Shown piece after piece: positions 1-5,724 of a stretch of DNA of 8,675 bases. The translations under genes and the position numbers were made by a program. How positions within the stretch are numbered: position 1 is the first letter of the stretch; each line of letters starts with the position of its first letter. Location of the stretch: assembly GCA_027310235.1 (NCBI GenBank), contig DAIDBF010000051.1:1-8675 (forward strand), written 5' to 3'. This DNA comes from a bacterium. Lineage in GTDB: Bacteria; Patescibacteriota; Minisyncoccia; UBA6257; GWB1-50-10. The notes under the pieces are model-generated. The model worked only from the letters and a program-made list of their open reading frames with translations, searched no databases and was not told the DNA's origin.

Positions 1-120
1 GGAGCAAAAAAGAAAAAGCCACATCCTGCGCACATGGCGACTTACTAACTTATTGAACGATCGTTCAATAAGTTAGTAAGTCGCCATGTGCGCAGGATGT
101 GGCTTTTTCTTTTTTGCTCC
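1..120. repeat. Perfect 120-bp palindrome, no spacer, at window edge
   Basis: Bases 61-120 are the exact reverse complement of bases 1-60, with the centre between 60 and 61 (core GAACGA|TCGTTC). Each arm carries an A-rich (6-17) or T-rich (104-115) tract outside a 43-bp GC-containing stem. Read as RNA in either direction it therefore resembles an enormous bidirectional intrinsic terminator, which could serve the xer gene that ends at 175. Symmetry runs right up to base 1, so the true length is unknown. A perfect zero-spacer palindrome of this size is normally unstable in bacterial chromosomes. A fold-back duplication at a contig end is therefore the simplest explanation; a real terminator or a hairpin chromosome end are alternatives. 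Confidence 0.9.
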
Positions 121-174
121 GCGGACCATCTATATCCGTCCGCTTCTCACGCCGCTAAGTTCAACCCCTTATCT

Positions 175-1068
175 TTAATATTTTCTCCTTCTCCCATGGA
201 AGGCCTTGTGAACCTCCCGGAGTTCTTTGTTCGTGAGGTGGGTATAGATCTGGGTTGTCGAGATATTCGCGTGTCCCAGAAGCGCCTGCACCGATCGGAT
301 GTCCGCGCCGTTTATGAGGAGGTCGGTCGCAAACGAATGGCGGAGCTGGTGGGGATGCACTTTTTTCGGGATTCCCGCGGCGCGCGCGTAGTAGGAGACC
401 AGGCGTTCGACGGATCGCGGCGTCACGCGCCCGAGTACTTTTCCTTTTTTGCTCAAGCTTATAAAAAGCGCCTCCTCGGTATCGGGCCGTTTCTCAAGAT
501 ATACTCTGATCGCTTTTTTTGCGGTGTCCGAAAGAAATACGATCCGGAGTTTATCGCCTTTTCCGCGTACCGTAATCTCCCCGCGATCGAGATCGATATA
601 GCGGGGGAGTGCACAGAGCTCCGAGAGCCGAAGTCCGGTAGAAAAAAGTGTTTCCAAGATCGCCTTATCGCGAAGCCCGCGGAAGGTCGAAACGTTCGGC
701 GCCGCGACGAGCCGTTCGAGTTCCGCGTATTCGAGCGTTTCGATGTCGCGACGGGAAACTTTCGGAAGCTCGATCCTGTCCGGAGGAAGCGCTTTCATCC
801 CGCGCTTCACGAGATATTTAAGGAAGTTCCGAATCGCGATTACATAGTAGCTCTGGCTGATTTTTTTCAAATTCTCGTGCGAAAGCTCCACCCTGAACTC
901 CCGTATCGACTCTTCCGTAATGTCAGCGAGCGTACGAAGTTTCATCGTCTTCACAAATCGTGCAAGGTAGCGCTCGTAGTTCTCGCGCGTCTTGGGAGAA
1001 CGGTTTTTTTCCACCTCGAGATAATCGAGATATTCTTTCAGATACTTTTCGATTCCTGTTGCAGCCAT
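175..1068 (-). CDS. Xer-family tyrosine recombinase (XerC/XerD-like)
   Basis: Site-specific recombinase of the phage-integrase family. In most bacteria such proteins resolve chromosome dimers at dif, but some serve integration. At 297 aa it has the normal Xer size. The N-terminal SAM-like core-binding domain (about residues 5-90) precedes the catalytic domain (about 110-290). All active-site residues are visible: Arg147 in TGLRLSEL, Lys170 in RGKGDK, His240 and Arg243 in HPHQLRHSFAT, His266 in LLGHANIS, and the nucleophile Tyr275 in QIYTHL. Their spacing matches XerD. The ATG at 1068 is preferred because the N-terminus aligns with Xer proteins and an extended -10 element lies just upstream; no Shine-Dalgarno is seen. 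It is transcribed divergently from rpsO. I cannot tell XerC from XerD by eye, and it may be the only Xer in a reduced genome. No dif-like site was recognised nearby. Confidence 0.93.
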   Translation of the reverse strand: MAATGIEKYLKEYLDYLEVEKNRSPKTRENYERYLARFVKTMKLRTLADITEESIREFRVELSHENLKKISQSYYVIAIRNFLKYLVKRGMKALPPDRIELPKVSRRDIETLEYAELERLVAAPNVSTFRGLRDKAILETLFSTGLRLSELCALPRYIDLDRGEITVRGKGDKLRIVFLSDTAKKAIRVYLEKRPDTEEALFISLSKKGKVLGRVTPRSVERLVSYYARAAGIPKKVHPHQLRHSFATDLLINGADIRSVQALLGHANISTTQIYTHLTNKELREVHKAFHGRRRKY

Positions 1069-1078
1069 TCTTTTCTTT

Positions 1079-1087
1079 ATTGTACCA
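1079..1087 (-). promoter_or_regulatory. Extended -10 promoter of the xer gene
   Basis: On the minus strand TGG-TACAAT (TGn extended -10) ends 10 nt before the ATG at 1068. No good -35 lies 17-18 nt upstream. Initiation about 7 nt downstream would leave a leader of only 3-4 nt. The element overlaps the -35 of the opposing promoter at 1080-1109. Confidence 0.45.
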
Positions 1088-1109
1088 CCTGTCGTAAAAC
1101 GGATATACT
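1080..1109 (+). promoter_or_regulatory. Sigma-70-type promoter ahead of the structured RNA
   Basis: TTGTAC (1080-1085), an 18-nt spacer and TATACT (1104-1109) resemble a housekeeping promoter. The predicted start near 1116-1117 lies only about 8 nt before the closing helix of the structured region begins at 1125, which is why I link the two. Its -35 coincides with the -10 of the opposing xer promoter. Confidence 0.45.
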
Positions 1110-1116
1110 CAACACC

Positions 1117-1334
1117 AAAACCAAAAGGCGCGATGGATTCTTTTTCTTAAAGCATATCGGAGCAAACAAATACATTCCCGAGCGAAGACGCAGGAAATAG
1201 GAATTGTGTACTGTCCGAATCCCGAAGCAAAGCGGAGGTTGAGTTACACAATTCCGTTTATTTCAAAGAAGACGCGAGGAGAATGTGTGTGAGCGGAGAT
1301 CTTTGCTGATAAGAAAAAGAATCCATTGTGCTTT
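1117..1334 (+). ncRNA. Candidate rod-shaped structured RNA (6S-like or rpsO leader)
   Basis: The gap between xer and rpsO folds into one long rod. The closing helix pairs 1125-1149 with 1310-1334: 25 uninterrupted pairs, 22 Watson-Crick and 3 G-U. Next, 1151-1154 pairs with 1304-1307. A 15x15 internal loop follows (1155-1169 and 1289-1303), then 1170-1177 with 1281-1288 (one G-U), then 1194-1199 with 1259-1264, and 1200-1210 with 1245-1255 (17 pairs around a 3-nt bulge). The 34-nt apex (1211-1244) can form a small TCCG/CGGA stem. The three non-Watson-Crick pairs of the closing helix are G-U on the + strand and would be A-C on the minus strand, which argues for + strand transcription. Closing stem, central bubble and terminal stem recall 6S RNA, but no primary motif was recognised. 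No U-tract follows, so it could instead be a long rpsO leader. The structure is well supported; the function is unknown. Confidence 0.5.
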
Positions 1335-1360
1335 ACAATCCACGAACATTGTAGTAAAAT
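1332..1360 (+). promoter_or_regulatory. rpsO operon promoter
   Basis: TTTACA (1332-1337), a 17-nt spacer and TAAAAT (1355-1360) form a near-consensus sigma-70-type promoter. The -10 ends only 9 nt before the rpsO ATG, so the transcript would have a leader of about 3 nt or none. The -35 overlaps the last bases of the closing helix of the upstream structured RNA. Confidence 0.7.
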
Positions 1361-1369
1361 CACCGCATT

Positions 1370-1636
1370 ATGCTTAGCAAGCGCCAGAAACAAACGGTTA
1401 TTAAGGAGCATCAAGAACACGGGACCGATACGGGCTCCAGCGAAGTGCAGATTGCACTCATCTCGAAACGCATCAAGTTCCTCGCCGACCATTTGAAGAA
1501 ACACCCCAAGGACTTCCATTCCCGCCGAGGGCTTTTGATGATGGTGGGAAAACGCCGCCGGTTTCTCCAATATCTCCGCGATACCGACGAGAAAAAATAC
1601 ACGAGAATCTCGAAGAAACTCGAGCTCGGAGCGTAA
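1370..1636 (+). CDS. rpsO: Small ribosomal subunit protein S15
   Basis: Primary 16S rRNA-binding protein of the 30S platform, needed for early subunit assembly and the B4 bridge to the large subunit. At 88 aa it is the normal S15 length. Hallmarks seen are DTGSSEVQIALISKRI (about residues 20-35), the loop KKHPKDFHSRRGLLMMVGKRRR (about 43-64, with the conserved H-SRRGLL core), and the C-terminal YLRDTDEKKY helix. The ATG at 1370 lies 9 nt after a -10 element and has no Shine-Dalgarno, so translation is probably leaderless. It heads an operon with an NYN-domain gene (3-nt gap) and pnp. The rpsO-pnp association is classic in bacteria. In several species S15 represses its own mRNA through a leader structure, which makes the structured region upstream notable. 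Confidence 0.97.
   Translation: MLSKRQKQTVIKEHQEHGTDTGSSEVQIALISKRIKFLADHLKKHPKDFHSRRGLLMMVGKRRRFLQYLRDTDEKKYTRISKKLELGA
1628..1631 (+). promoter_or_regulatory. Shine-Dalgarno GGAG for the NYN gene
   Basis: GGAG inside the last codons of rpsO sits 8 nt before the ATG at 1640. It fixes that start and shows that internal operon genes here can use Shine-Dalgarno initiation. Confidence 0.6.
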
Positions 1637-1639
1637 CGC

Positions 1640-2155
1640 ATGTCACAGACGAATCCGAATCAGCGCGTGGGCATCTTCCTTGATGCGCAGAATATTTATC
1701 ATTCTGCGAAAAACCTCTACCGCGCGCGGGTAAATTTCAAAGAGCTCCTCCGATCGCTTATAGGGACCCGGCAGTTCGTTCGCGCATTTGCTTACGTCGT
1801 AAAGAGCGATCCCGCGACGAGAGAAGACACATTCTTCGATGCATTGAAAAAAAGCGGTTTCGATCTCCGTACCAAAGACCTTCAGATCTTCGCCGACGGA
1901 ACGAAAAAGGGGGATTGGGATGTCGGGATAGCGGTCGATGCAATCCGTATGGCATCATCGCTCGATGTGATCGTGCTCATCACGGGCGATGGCGACTTCG
2001 TGCCGCTTATTGAGTACCTGAAGTGGGGCCTGGGAAAAGAAGTGCACGTCGCGGCGTTTTCGAGAACGGCGTCGGCGAAAATAAAGGAGGCGGCGGACAC
2101 CTTCGTCGAGGTGGAGAAGATACCGCGCGCGCTTCTTAAAATCAGAGAGCGATAA
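1640..2155 (+). CDS. NYN domain (LabA/DUF88-like) predicted RNase
   Basis: A 171-aa protein made almost wholly of one NYN domain of the PIN-like nuclease superfamily, whose members use clustered acidic residues to bind a metal ion and cleave RNA. Visible motifs are strand 1 VGIFLDAQNIY with Asp15 and Asn18, the central KGDWDVGIAVDAI with Asp94 and Asp100, and ITGDGDF with Asp117 and Asp119 (about residues 112-120). There is no signal peptide or membrane segment, so it should be cytoplasmic. It starts 3 nt after the rpsO stop, with GGAG 8 nt before the ATG, so it is co-transcribed and probably translationally coupled. Position between S15 and PNPase suggests a role in RNA processing or decay. 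That is guilt by association; the substrate is unknown. Confidence 0.88.
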   Translation: MSQTNPNQRVGIFLDAQNIYHSAKNLYRARVNFKELLRSLIGTRQFVRAFAYVVKSDPATREDTFFDALKKSGFDLRTKDLQIFADGTKKGDWDVGIAVDAIRMASSLDVIVLITGDGDFVPLIEYLKWGLGKEVHVAAFSRTASAKIKEAADTFVEVEKIPRALLKIRER

Positions 2156-2165
2156 CAACACAACT

Positions 2166-2285
2166 ATGGATCCCGCACCTTTAGAGGATTGGGGAAAGAT
2201 AAAACAAAAGATTATGAAAAACTATAAAAATGTCGCAGATAAAAATAAGAGAGCATCGTGCTTCGCAAGAAGCGTGATCCTCTAA
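2166..2285 (+). CDS. Possible 39-codon leader ORF before pnp
   Basis: An ATG at 2166 opens 39 codons (starting MDPAPLEDWGK, Lys-rich, ending ARSVIL) and stops with TAA at 2283-2285, 9 nt before the pnp ATG. The ORF begins just outside the 5' arm of the leader inverted repeat and ends inside its 3' arm, so translating ribosomes would melt the stem and finish next to the pnp start. The middle is strikingly A-rich compared with neighbouring genes. Against it: no Shine-Dalgarno, no recognisable family, and short ORFs of this length occur by chance. Treat it as a candidate leader peptide, or simply as untranslated leader. Confidence 0.3.
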   Translation: MDPAPLEDWGKIKQKIMKNYKNVADKNKRASCFARSVIL

Positions 2286-2296
2286 AAGTGCGGGAT
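2170..2296 (+). promoter_or_regulatory. pnp leader inverted repeat covering the start codon
   Basis: Bases 2170-2189 pair with 2277-2296 at 19 of 20 positions (only 2179/2287 is C-A). The 3' arm includes the first two bases of the pnp ATG (2295-2297) and everything upstream where a ribosome would bind. A second hairpin, 2255-2264 with 2269-2278 (10 pairs including two G-U, GCAA tetraloop), nests inside and competes for two bases of the arm. In E. coli and Streptomyces, hairpins ahead of pnp are cut by RNase III, and in E. coli this underlies PNPase autoregulation. A similar control is plausible here. A small TIR-bounded insertion is an alternative reading. Confidence 0.65.
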
Positions 2297-4346
2297 GGAT
2301 TTAGCGAAAAAAACGTATTCTACAACTCTCAAGGGCGAACCGATTCAAATTGAGATTTCAAAGCTTGCCGGCAAGGCAAACGCCGCAGTCATCGGAAAGT
2401 ACGGCGACACGGTCGTACTCGCGACCGTTGTGATGTCGGGAGAAAATAAGCCGGGGAACTTCTTCCCGCTTACCGTCGATTACGAAGAGCGTTTCTATGC
2501 TGCGGGAAAAATCATCGGGAGCCGTTTTGTACGGCGCGAGGGAAGGCCCTCCGACGACGCAACACTTTCGGCGCGCCTCATTGATCGCACTCTGCGGCCG
2601 CTGTTTGATTCTCGCCTCCGGCGGGAGGTACAGGTAGTAATCACTATCCTTGCGTACGACGAAAAGAACGATCCGGACGTGATCGCGCTTCTCGCCGCAT
2701 CGACGGCGCTCGCGATATCGGACGTTCCGTGGGGCGGGCCGGTTGCAGGAATAAAACTGGTTGAACCGAAAACGGAACGCTCATACGGGTATCAGGCATT
2801 CTTCGCGGGCACAAAAGAATTCGTAAATATGATTGAGTTCGACGGAAAAGAATTTCCCGAGAGCGACGCGGAGCGCGTCTTTACCGAAGCGTATGAAGAA
2901 ATCAAAAAGCTCGTCGATTTCCAGACGACGATTATCCGCGAAGCGGGGAGGCCGAAAGCGGATGTGGCGCTTCCCGAAGCAGACCCGAACCTGAAACACG
3001 TGATTGGTGAATTTTTGAAGAACGAACTCGAAGCGGCGCTCAAAGAAAAACGGGTTGAGGAGCTTCTCGGAAAACTTTTCGAACACCTAAAGGCCTCGGG
3101 CGAAAGCGAGGACGCGCTTCGCATCGCGGAGATCGTCTTCGAGGAAGAGGTGGATCGTTTTGTGCACACGGAAGCAATCGAAAAAGGAAAGCGCGCCGAT
3201 GGAAGAGCGCTTGATGAAGTACGCGACCTTCTCGCAGAAACGGGATTGTTCCATCGCACGCACGGCTCGGCGCTTTTTGTGCGGGGCGAAACGCAGGTCT
3301 TGGCGGTTACGACGCTCGGCACGCCCGCCGCGGAACAAATCGTGGAAACCATGGAAACGACCGAAAAGAAGCGTTTTATGCTGCACTATAACTTCCCGAG
3401 TTTTTCGGTAGGCGAAACGGGGCGATCCAGAGGACCGGGGAGGCGCGAAATAGGGCATGGAGCGCTTGCCGCGAAAGCGATTCGTCCCATGCTTCCCGAA
3501 GCGGACCAGTTTCCTTACACGATCCGCGTTGTTGCGGAAACGCTTTCCTCGAACGGCTCGTCATCTATGGCTTCGACCTGTGCGACCTCGCTTTCCTTAA
3601 TGGATGCGGGCGTTCCAATCGAGAAACAGGTTGCGGGAATTTCAATCGGACTCATGAGCGATGAAAAGGGAAGGTATAAAATTTTAACCGATATCCAAGG
3701 ACCCGAGGATCATTACGGCGACATGGACTTCAAGGTTGCGGGTACGAAGGATGGCATAAACGCGATTCAGATGGATGTAAAGATCGGCGGCATTACGCTC
3801 CAGATATTCAAGGATGCGCTCGCTGCGGCGAAGAACGCGCGTCTTCATATTCTGGATACAATGAATTCGGTGCTTTCCACTCCCAGAAAAGAGCTCTCGC
3901 CTTTTGCGCCAATAATTACGACAATCCACATCAATCCCGAGAAGATCGGGGAACTCATCGGCCCCGGAGGGAAGGTTATTAACGGCATTCTTGCCAAGAC
4001 CGACAATAAAGTCACGATCGACATCGAGCAGGATGGGAGCGTGTTCATCGCCGGCACCGATGCCGCGTTCGTCTCGAAAGCGATAGGACTCATCGACCAG
4101 ATTTTCCACGAGTACCATATCGGAGAAATCGTTGAGGGGCCGGTGGTACGCATTCTCGAGTTCGGGGCGATTGTAGACCTTGGCGGAGGGAAAGACGGGA
4201 TGATTCATGTGTCGGAGCTGAAAAATGGATTCGTGAAAAAAGTTGAGGATGTGGTGCACCTCGGAGACAGGGTGCAAGCGAAGATTATTCGCGTGGAAGA
4301 GGGGAAAATAGGGCTCTCTTTGAAACAACTGGAAACACCGCAGTAA
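2295..4346 (+). CDS. pnp: Polyribonucleotide nucleotidyltransferase (PNPase)
   Basis: Phosphorolytic 3'-to-5' exoribonuclease that degrades RNA to nucleoside diphosphates; it acts as a trimer and often within a degradosome. The 683-aa protein (E. coli has 711) shows the full order: RNase PH domain 1 (about 10-220, with FFPLTVDYEERFYAAGKI and RREGRPSDDATLSARLIDR), the all-alpha linker (about 225-300), catalytic RNase PH domain 2 (about 303-530), a KH domain with GPGG at 556-559, and an S1 domain (about 608-677). Active-site features include TLSSNGSSSMAST (417-428), GRREIGHG (382-389) and EDHYGDMD with Asp472 and Asp478, matching E. coli Asp486 and Asp492. An in-frame stop at 2283 makes the ATG at 2295 the earliest ATG. 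There is no proper Shine-Dalgarno and the start lies in a stem, so initiation is probably regulated or coupled. Confidence 0.98.
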   Translation: MDLAKKTYSTTLKGEPIQIEISKLAGKANAAVIGKYGDTVVLATVVMSGENKPGNFFPLTVDYEERFYAAGKIIGSRFVRREGRPSDDATLSARLIDRTLRPLFDSRLRREVQVVITILAYDEKNDPDVIALLAASTALAISDVPWGGPVAGIKLVEPKTERSYGYQAFFAGTKEFVNMIEFDGKEFPESDAERVFTEAYEEIKKLVDFQTTIIREAGRPKADVALPEADPNLKHVIGEFLKNELEAALKEKRVEELLGKLFEHLKASGESEDALRIAEIVFEEEVDRFVHTEAIEKGKRADGRALDEVRDLLAETGLFHRTHGSALFVRGETQVLAVTTLGTPAAEQIVETMETTEKKRFMLHYNFPSFSVGETGRSRGPGRREIGHGALAAKAIRPMLPEADQFPYTIRVVAETLSSNGSSSMASTCATSLSLMDAGVPIEKQVAGISIGLMSDEKGRYKILTDIQGPEDHYGDMDFKVAGTKDGINAIQMDVKIGGITLQIFKDALAAAKNARLHILDTMNSVLSTPRKELSPFAPIITTIHINPEKIGELIGPGGKVINGILAKTDNKVTIDIEQDGSVFIAGTDAAFVSKAIGLIDQIFHEYHIGEIVEGPVVRILEFGAIVDLGGGKDGMIHVSELKNGFVKKVEDVVHLGDRVQAKIIRVEEGKIGLSLKQLETPQ

Positions 4347-4362
4347 TTTTAATCAACTTAAA

Positions 4363-4398
4363 ATCGTCCTAGCCGAAAGGCTAGGACGATATCTTTTA
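4363..4398 (+). terminator. Intrinsic terminator of the rpsO-NYN-pnp operon
   Basis: A perfect 12-bp stem (4363-4374 with 4379-4390) is closed by a GAAA tetraloop and followed by ATCTTTTA. It begins 17 nt after the pnp stop. The U-tract is moderate but the stem is strong. Confidence 0.78.
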
Positions 4399-4511
4399 TC
4401 TTCTACTTTCTCTTTTGATCCCCAGCCACATTGCTTAAACAAGGGTAGGACTTGGCCAAGCGGCCCGGAGCGCCCGAGGTAAGAGCAACACGGATTTTGA
4501 TTTTTCTTCCC

Positions 4512-4520
4512 TTATCCACA
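4512..4520 (+). promoter_or_regulatory. Single consensus DnaA box
   Basis: TTATCCACA matches the strong E. coli DnaA box exactly and lies 22 nt upstream of a -10 element, touching the place of the -35. No second box was noticed in the window. One 9-mer match in about 8.7 kb on two strands is only mildly unlikely by chance. Confidence 0.25.
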
Positions 4521-4538
4521 TCTTCCTATGTTATTAAG

Positions 4539-4547
4539 TGCTATAAT
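4539..4547 (+). promoter_or_regulatory. Extended -10 promoter for the membrane protein gene
   Basis: TGC-TATAAT is a perfect extended -10 that ends 6 nt before the ATG at 4554. The -35 region (CATCTT at 17-nt spacing) is poor, as is common with extended -10 promoters. The predicted transcript start falls at or next to the ATG, so the mRNA would be leaderless. Confidence 0.65.
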
Positions 4548-4553
4548 AAACAC

Positions 4554-5636
4554 ATGGCAAATGACAACATTAATCCCGGCCAGTGGCAGCAAAACAAGCC
4601 GCTCGGAACCGGCGAAGGCGAGTCGCCGATGATAAATCCGGCGCAAGGTCCGCGCATTGAAGCACGAACGATGGGATCGGACATCTCGTCGATTCAAACG
4701 GGGGACGCGACGCCAAAGGCGTACACGCCGCAGCAGCCGGCTCCCGCACCCGCAGGAACCGTTCCTTCGGCCGCGTCGCTCAATCCGCAATCATTTGAAC
4801 TCCCCCAGATCGACCCGGGAAGCCAATCGCAGGTTCCCCAAGAACCCGCGAAAAAGGAGAAGGGCGTTTTCGTCGCACTCGTTACCTTTATTATTATCGT
4901 AGGTCTTGCGGCGCTCGGATATTTCGTGATATATCCGCTTTTCTTCGGAAGCCAGTTCGCACCCGTCGCGATACAAGAAACACAAACTCCTCCTATAACT
5001 CCACCCGCGGGAGAACCGAGCGTGCCGCCCGTTTCCGAACCGGCGCCCGCCACAAGTACGCCGGAAGCACCTCAACCGGAGAAGCCGATTTATGTTTCCG
5101 TCCTTAAAACGCCCGCCGACGGTTCAGTGGAGAGCGCGTCCGTCGTAACCGGAGCGTCGCTTAGGGGCTTTATGCTCCCAAGCACACAAAACCCGAGCAT
5201 TACGGAAGTGGTAAATAAAGACGCCTCGGGAAATCTCGGTTCGTTCGGAACAATCATGCAGGGGATCTTCGGAGGCGATTTTTCCTCTCTTCTAAGCGCG
5301 TTTCCCGAGACGAACGTTTCTGAATTCATCTACACCGATCAAAAAGGGGAACGAACACTCGGTGTTATCGCACAGATCAATTCTTCTTCATCGCTTGCCG
5401 GTACAAAGTCCGCCTTTGCACAAATTTTTGAAGCAAGCCAGGGTCTTGCCGGAATATTTTCGAGCGACCCAGGAACCAAGGGGTCGTGGAAGGACGGGCA
5501 GACGAGCGGGGTTTCCAATCGTTATCTCGCTTTCTCAAATCCCGGTTTCTCCCTTAACTACGGATGGAGCGGGACCACGCTCGTCATAAGCGGCTCCTAT
5601 GAAGGATTCAAGGCCGTGCTTCAGCGTCTTCAATAA
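4554..5636 (+). CDS. Proline-rich single-pass membrane protein, function unknown
   Basis: A 360-aa protein that I do not recognise. Residues 1-103 are low-complexity, rich in Pro, Gln and Ala, and end in the basic AKKEKG. One membrane helix follows (about 104-131, VALVTFIIIVGLAALGYFV). A second Pro-rich linker (about 136-176, TPPITPP, SVPPVSEPAPATSTPEAP) leads to a C-terminal region of about 180 residues (178-360), rich in Ser and Gly and probably globular. The positive-inside rule puts the N-terminus in the cytoplasm and the C-terminal domain outside. The reading frame is open upstream to 4452, but the ATG at 4554 is chosen because a perfect extended -10 sits directly before it and the upstream stretch would encode a poor, promoter-overlapping extension. 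It is a monocistronic unit between two terminators. An envelope role is possible but unproven. Confidence 0.85.
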   Translation: MANDNINPGQWQQNKPLGTGEGESPMINPAQGPRIEARTMGSDISSIQTGDATPKAYTPQQPAPAPAGTVPSAASLNPQSFELPQIDPGSQSQVPQEPAKKEKGVFVALVTFIIIVGLAALGYFVIYPLFFGSQFAPVAIQETQTPPITPPAGEPSVPPVSEPAPATSTPEAPQPEKPIYVSVLKTPADGSVESASVVTGASLRGFMLPSTQNPSITEVVNKDASGNLGSFGTIMQGIFGGDFSSLLSAFPETNVSEFIYTDQKGERTLGVIAQINSSSSLAGTKSAFAQIFEASQGLAGIFSSDPGTKGSWKDGQTSGVSNRYLAFSNPGFSLNYGWSGTTLVISGSYEGFKAVLQRLQ

Positions 5637-5659
5637 AACCTCGAGGGGTACACAAAGAT

Positions 5660-5695
5660 AGAAAAGTCCCACCCTCAACAAGGCGGGACTTTTCT
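5660..5695 (+). terminator. Intrinsic, probably bidirectional, terminator
   Basis: 5660-5670 (AGAAAAGTCCC) pairs perfectly with 5685-5695, and two more C-G pairs follow an A-C mismatch inside the stem. Flanking A and T tracts form part of the stem, as in bidirectional terminators. It lies 23 nt after the stop of the membrane protein gene. Confidence 0.72.
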
Positions 5696-5724
5696 GGAAA
5701 TGGGGCGGGAAGTATGCTAGCGTG

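Noticed and set aside
53..68. TetR-type operator-like core TTGAACGATCGTTCAA
   Set aside because: It is just the centre of the 120-bp palindrome, and there is no TetR-family gene or start site next to it.
121..143. Hairpin GCGGAC/GTCCGC downstream of xer as its terminator
   Set aside because: Only a 6-bp stem with an 11-nt loop, and in the direction of xer transcription it is followed by an A-rich rather than a U-rich tract.
88..1200. Long + strand ORF of 370 codons opposite xer
   Set aside because: It is antisense to a complete tyrosine recombinase with all catalytic residues. Its translation shows no domain, and it runs into the palindrome at one end and the structured RNA at the other.
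3684..4328. Minus-strand ORF of 214 codons inside pnp
   Set aside because: It is a shadow of the pnp KH/S1 coding region with no recognisable family and no promoter.
4440..4500. tRNA-like stretch (TTGGCCAAGCGG resembling a D-arm)
   Set aside because: No acceptor stem, anticodon arm or T-arm (GGTTCGAATCC-like) can be formed around it. It contains only a 10-bp palindrome, CTTGGCCAAG.
4452..4553. Upstream extension of the membrane protein gene to an ATG at 4452
   Set aside because: It would run translation through a perfect extended -10 promoter and a DnaA box. The ATG at 4554 has the promoter in the right place and gives a typical start.
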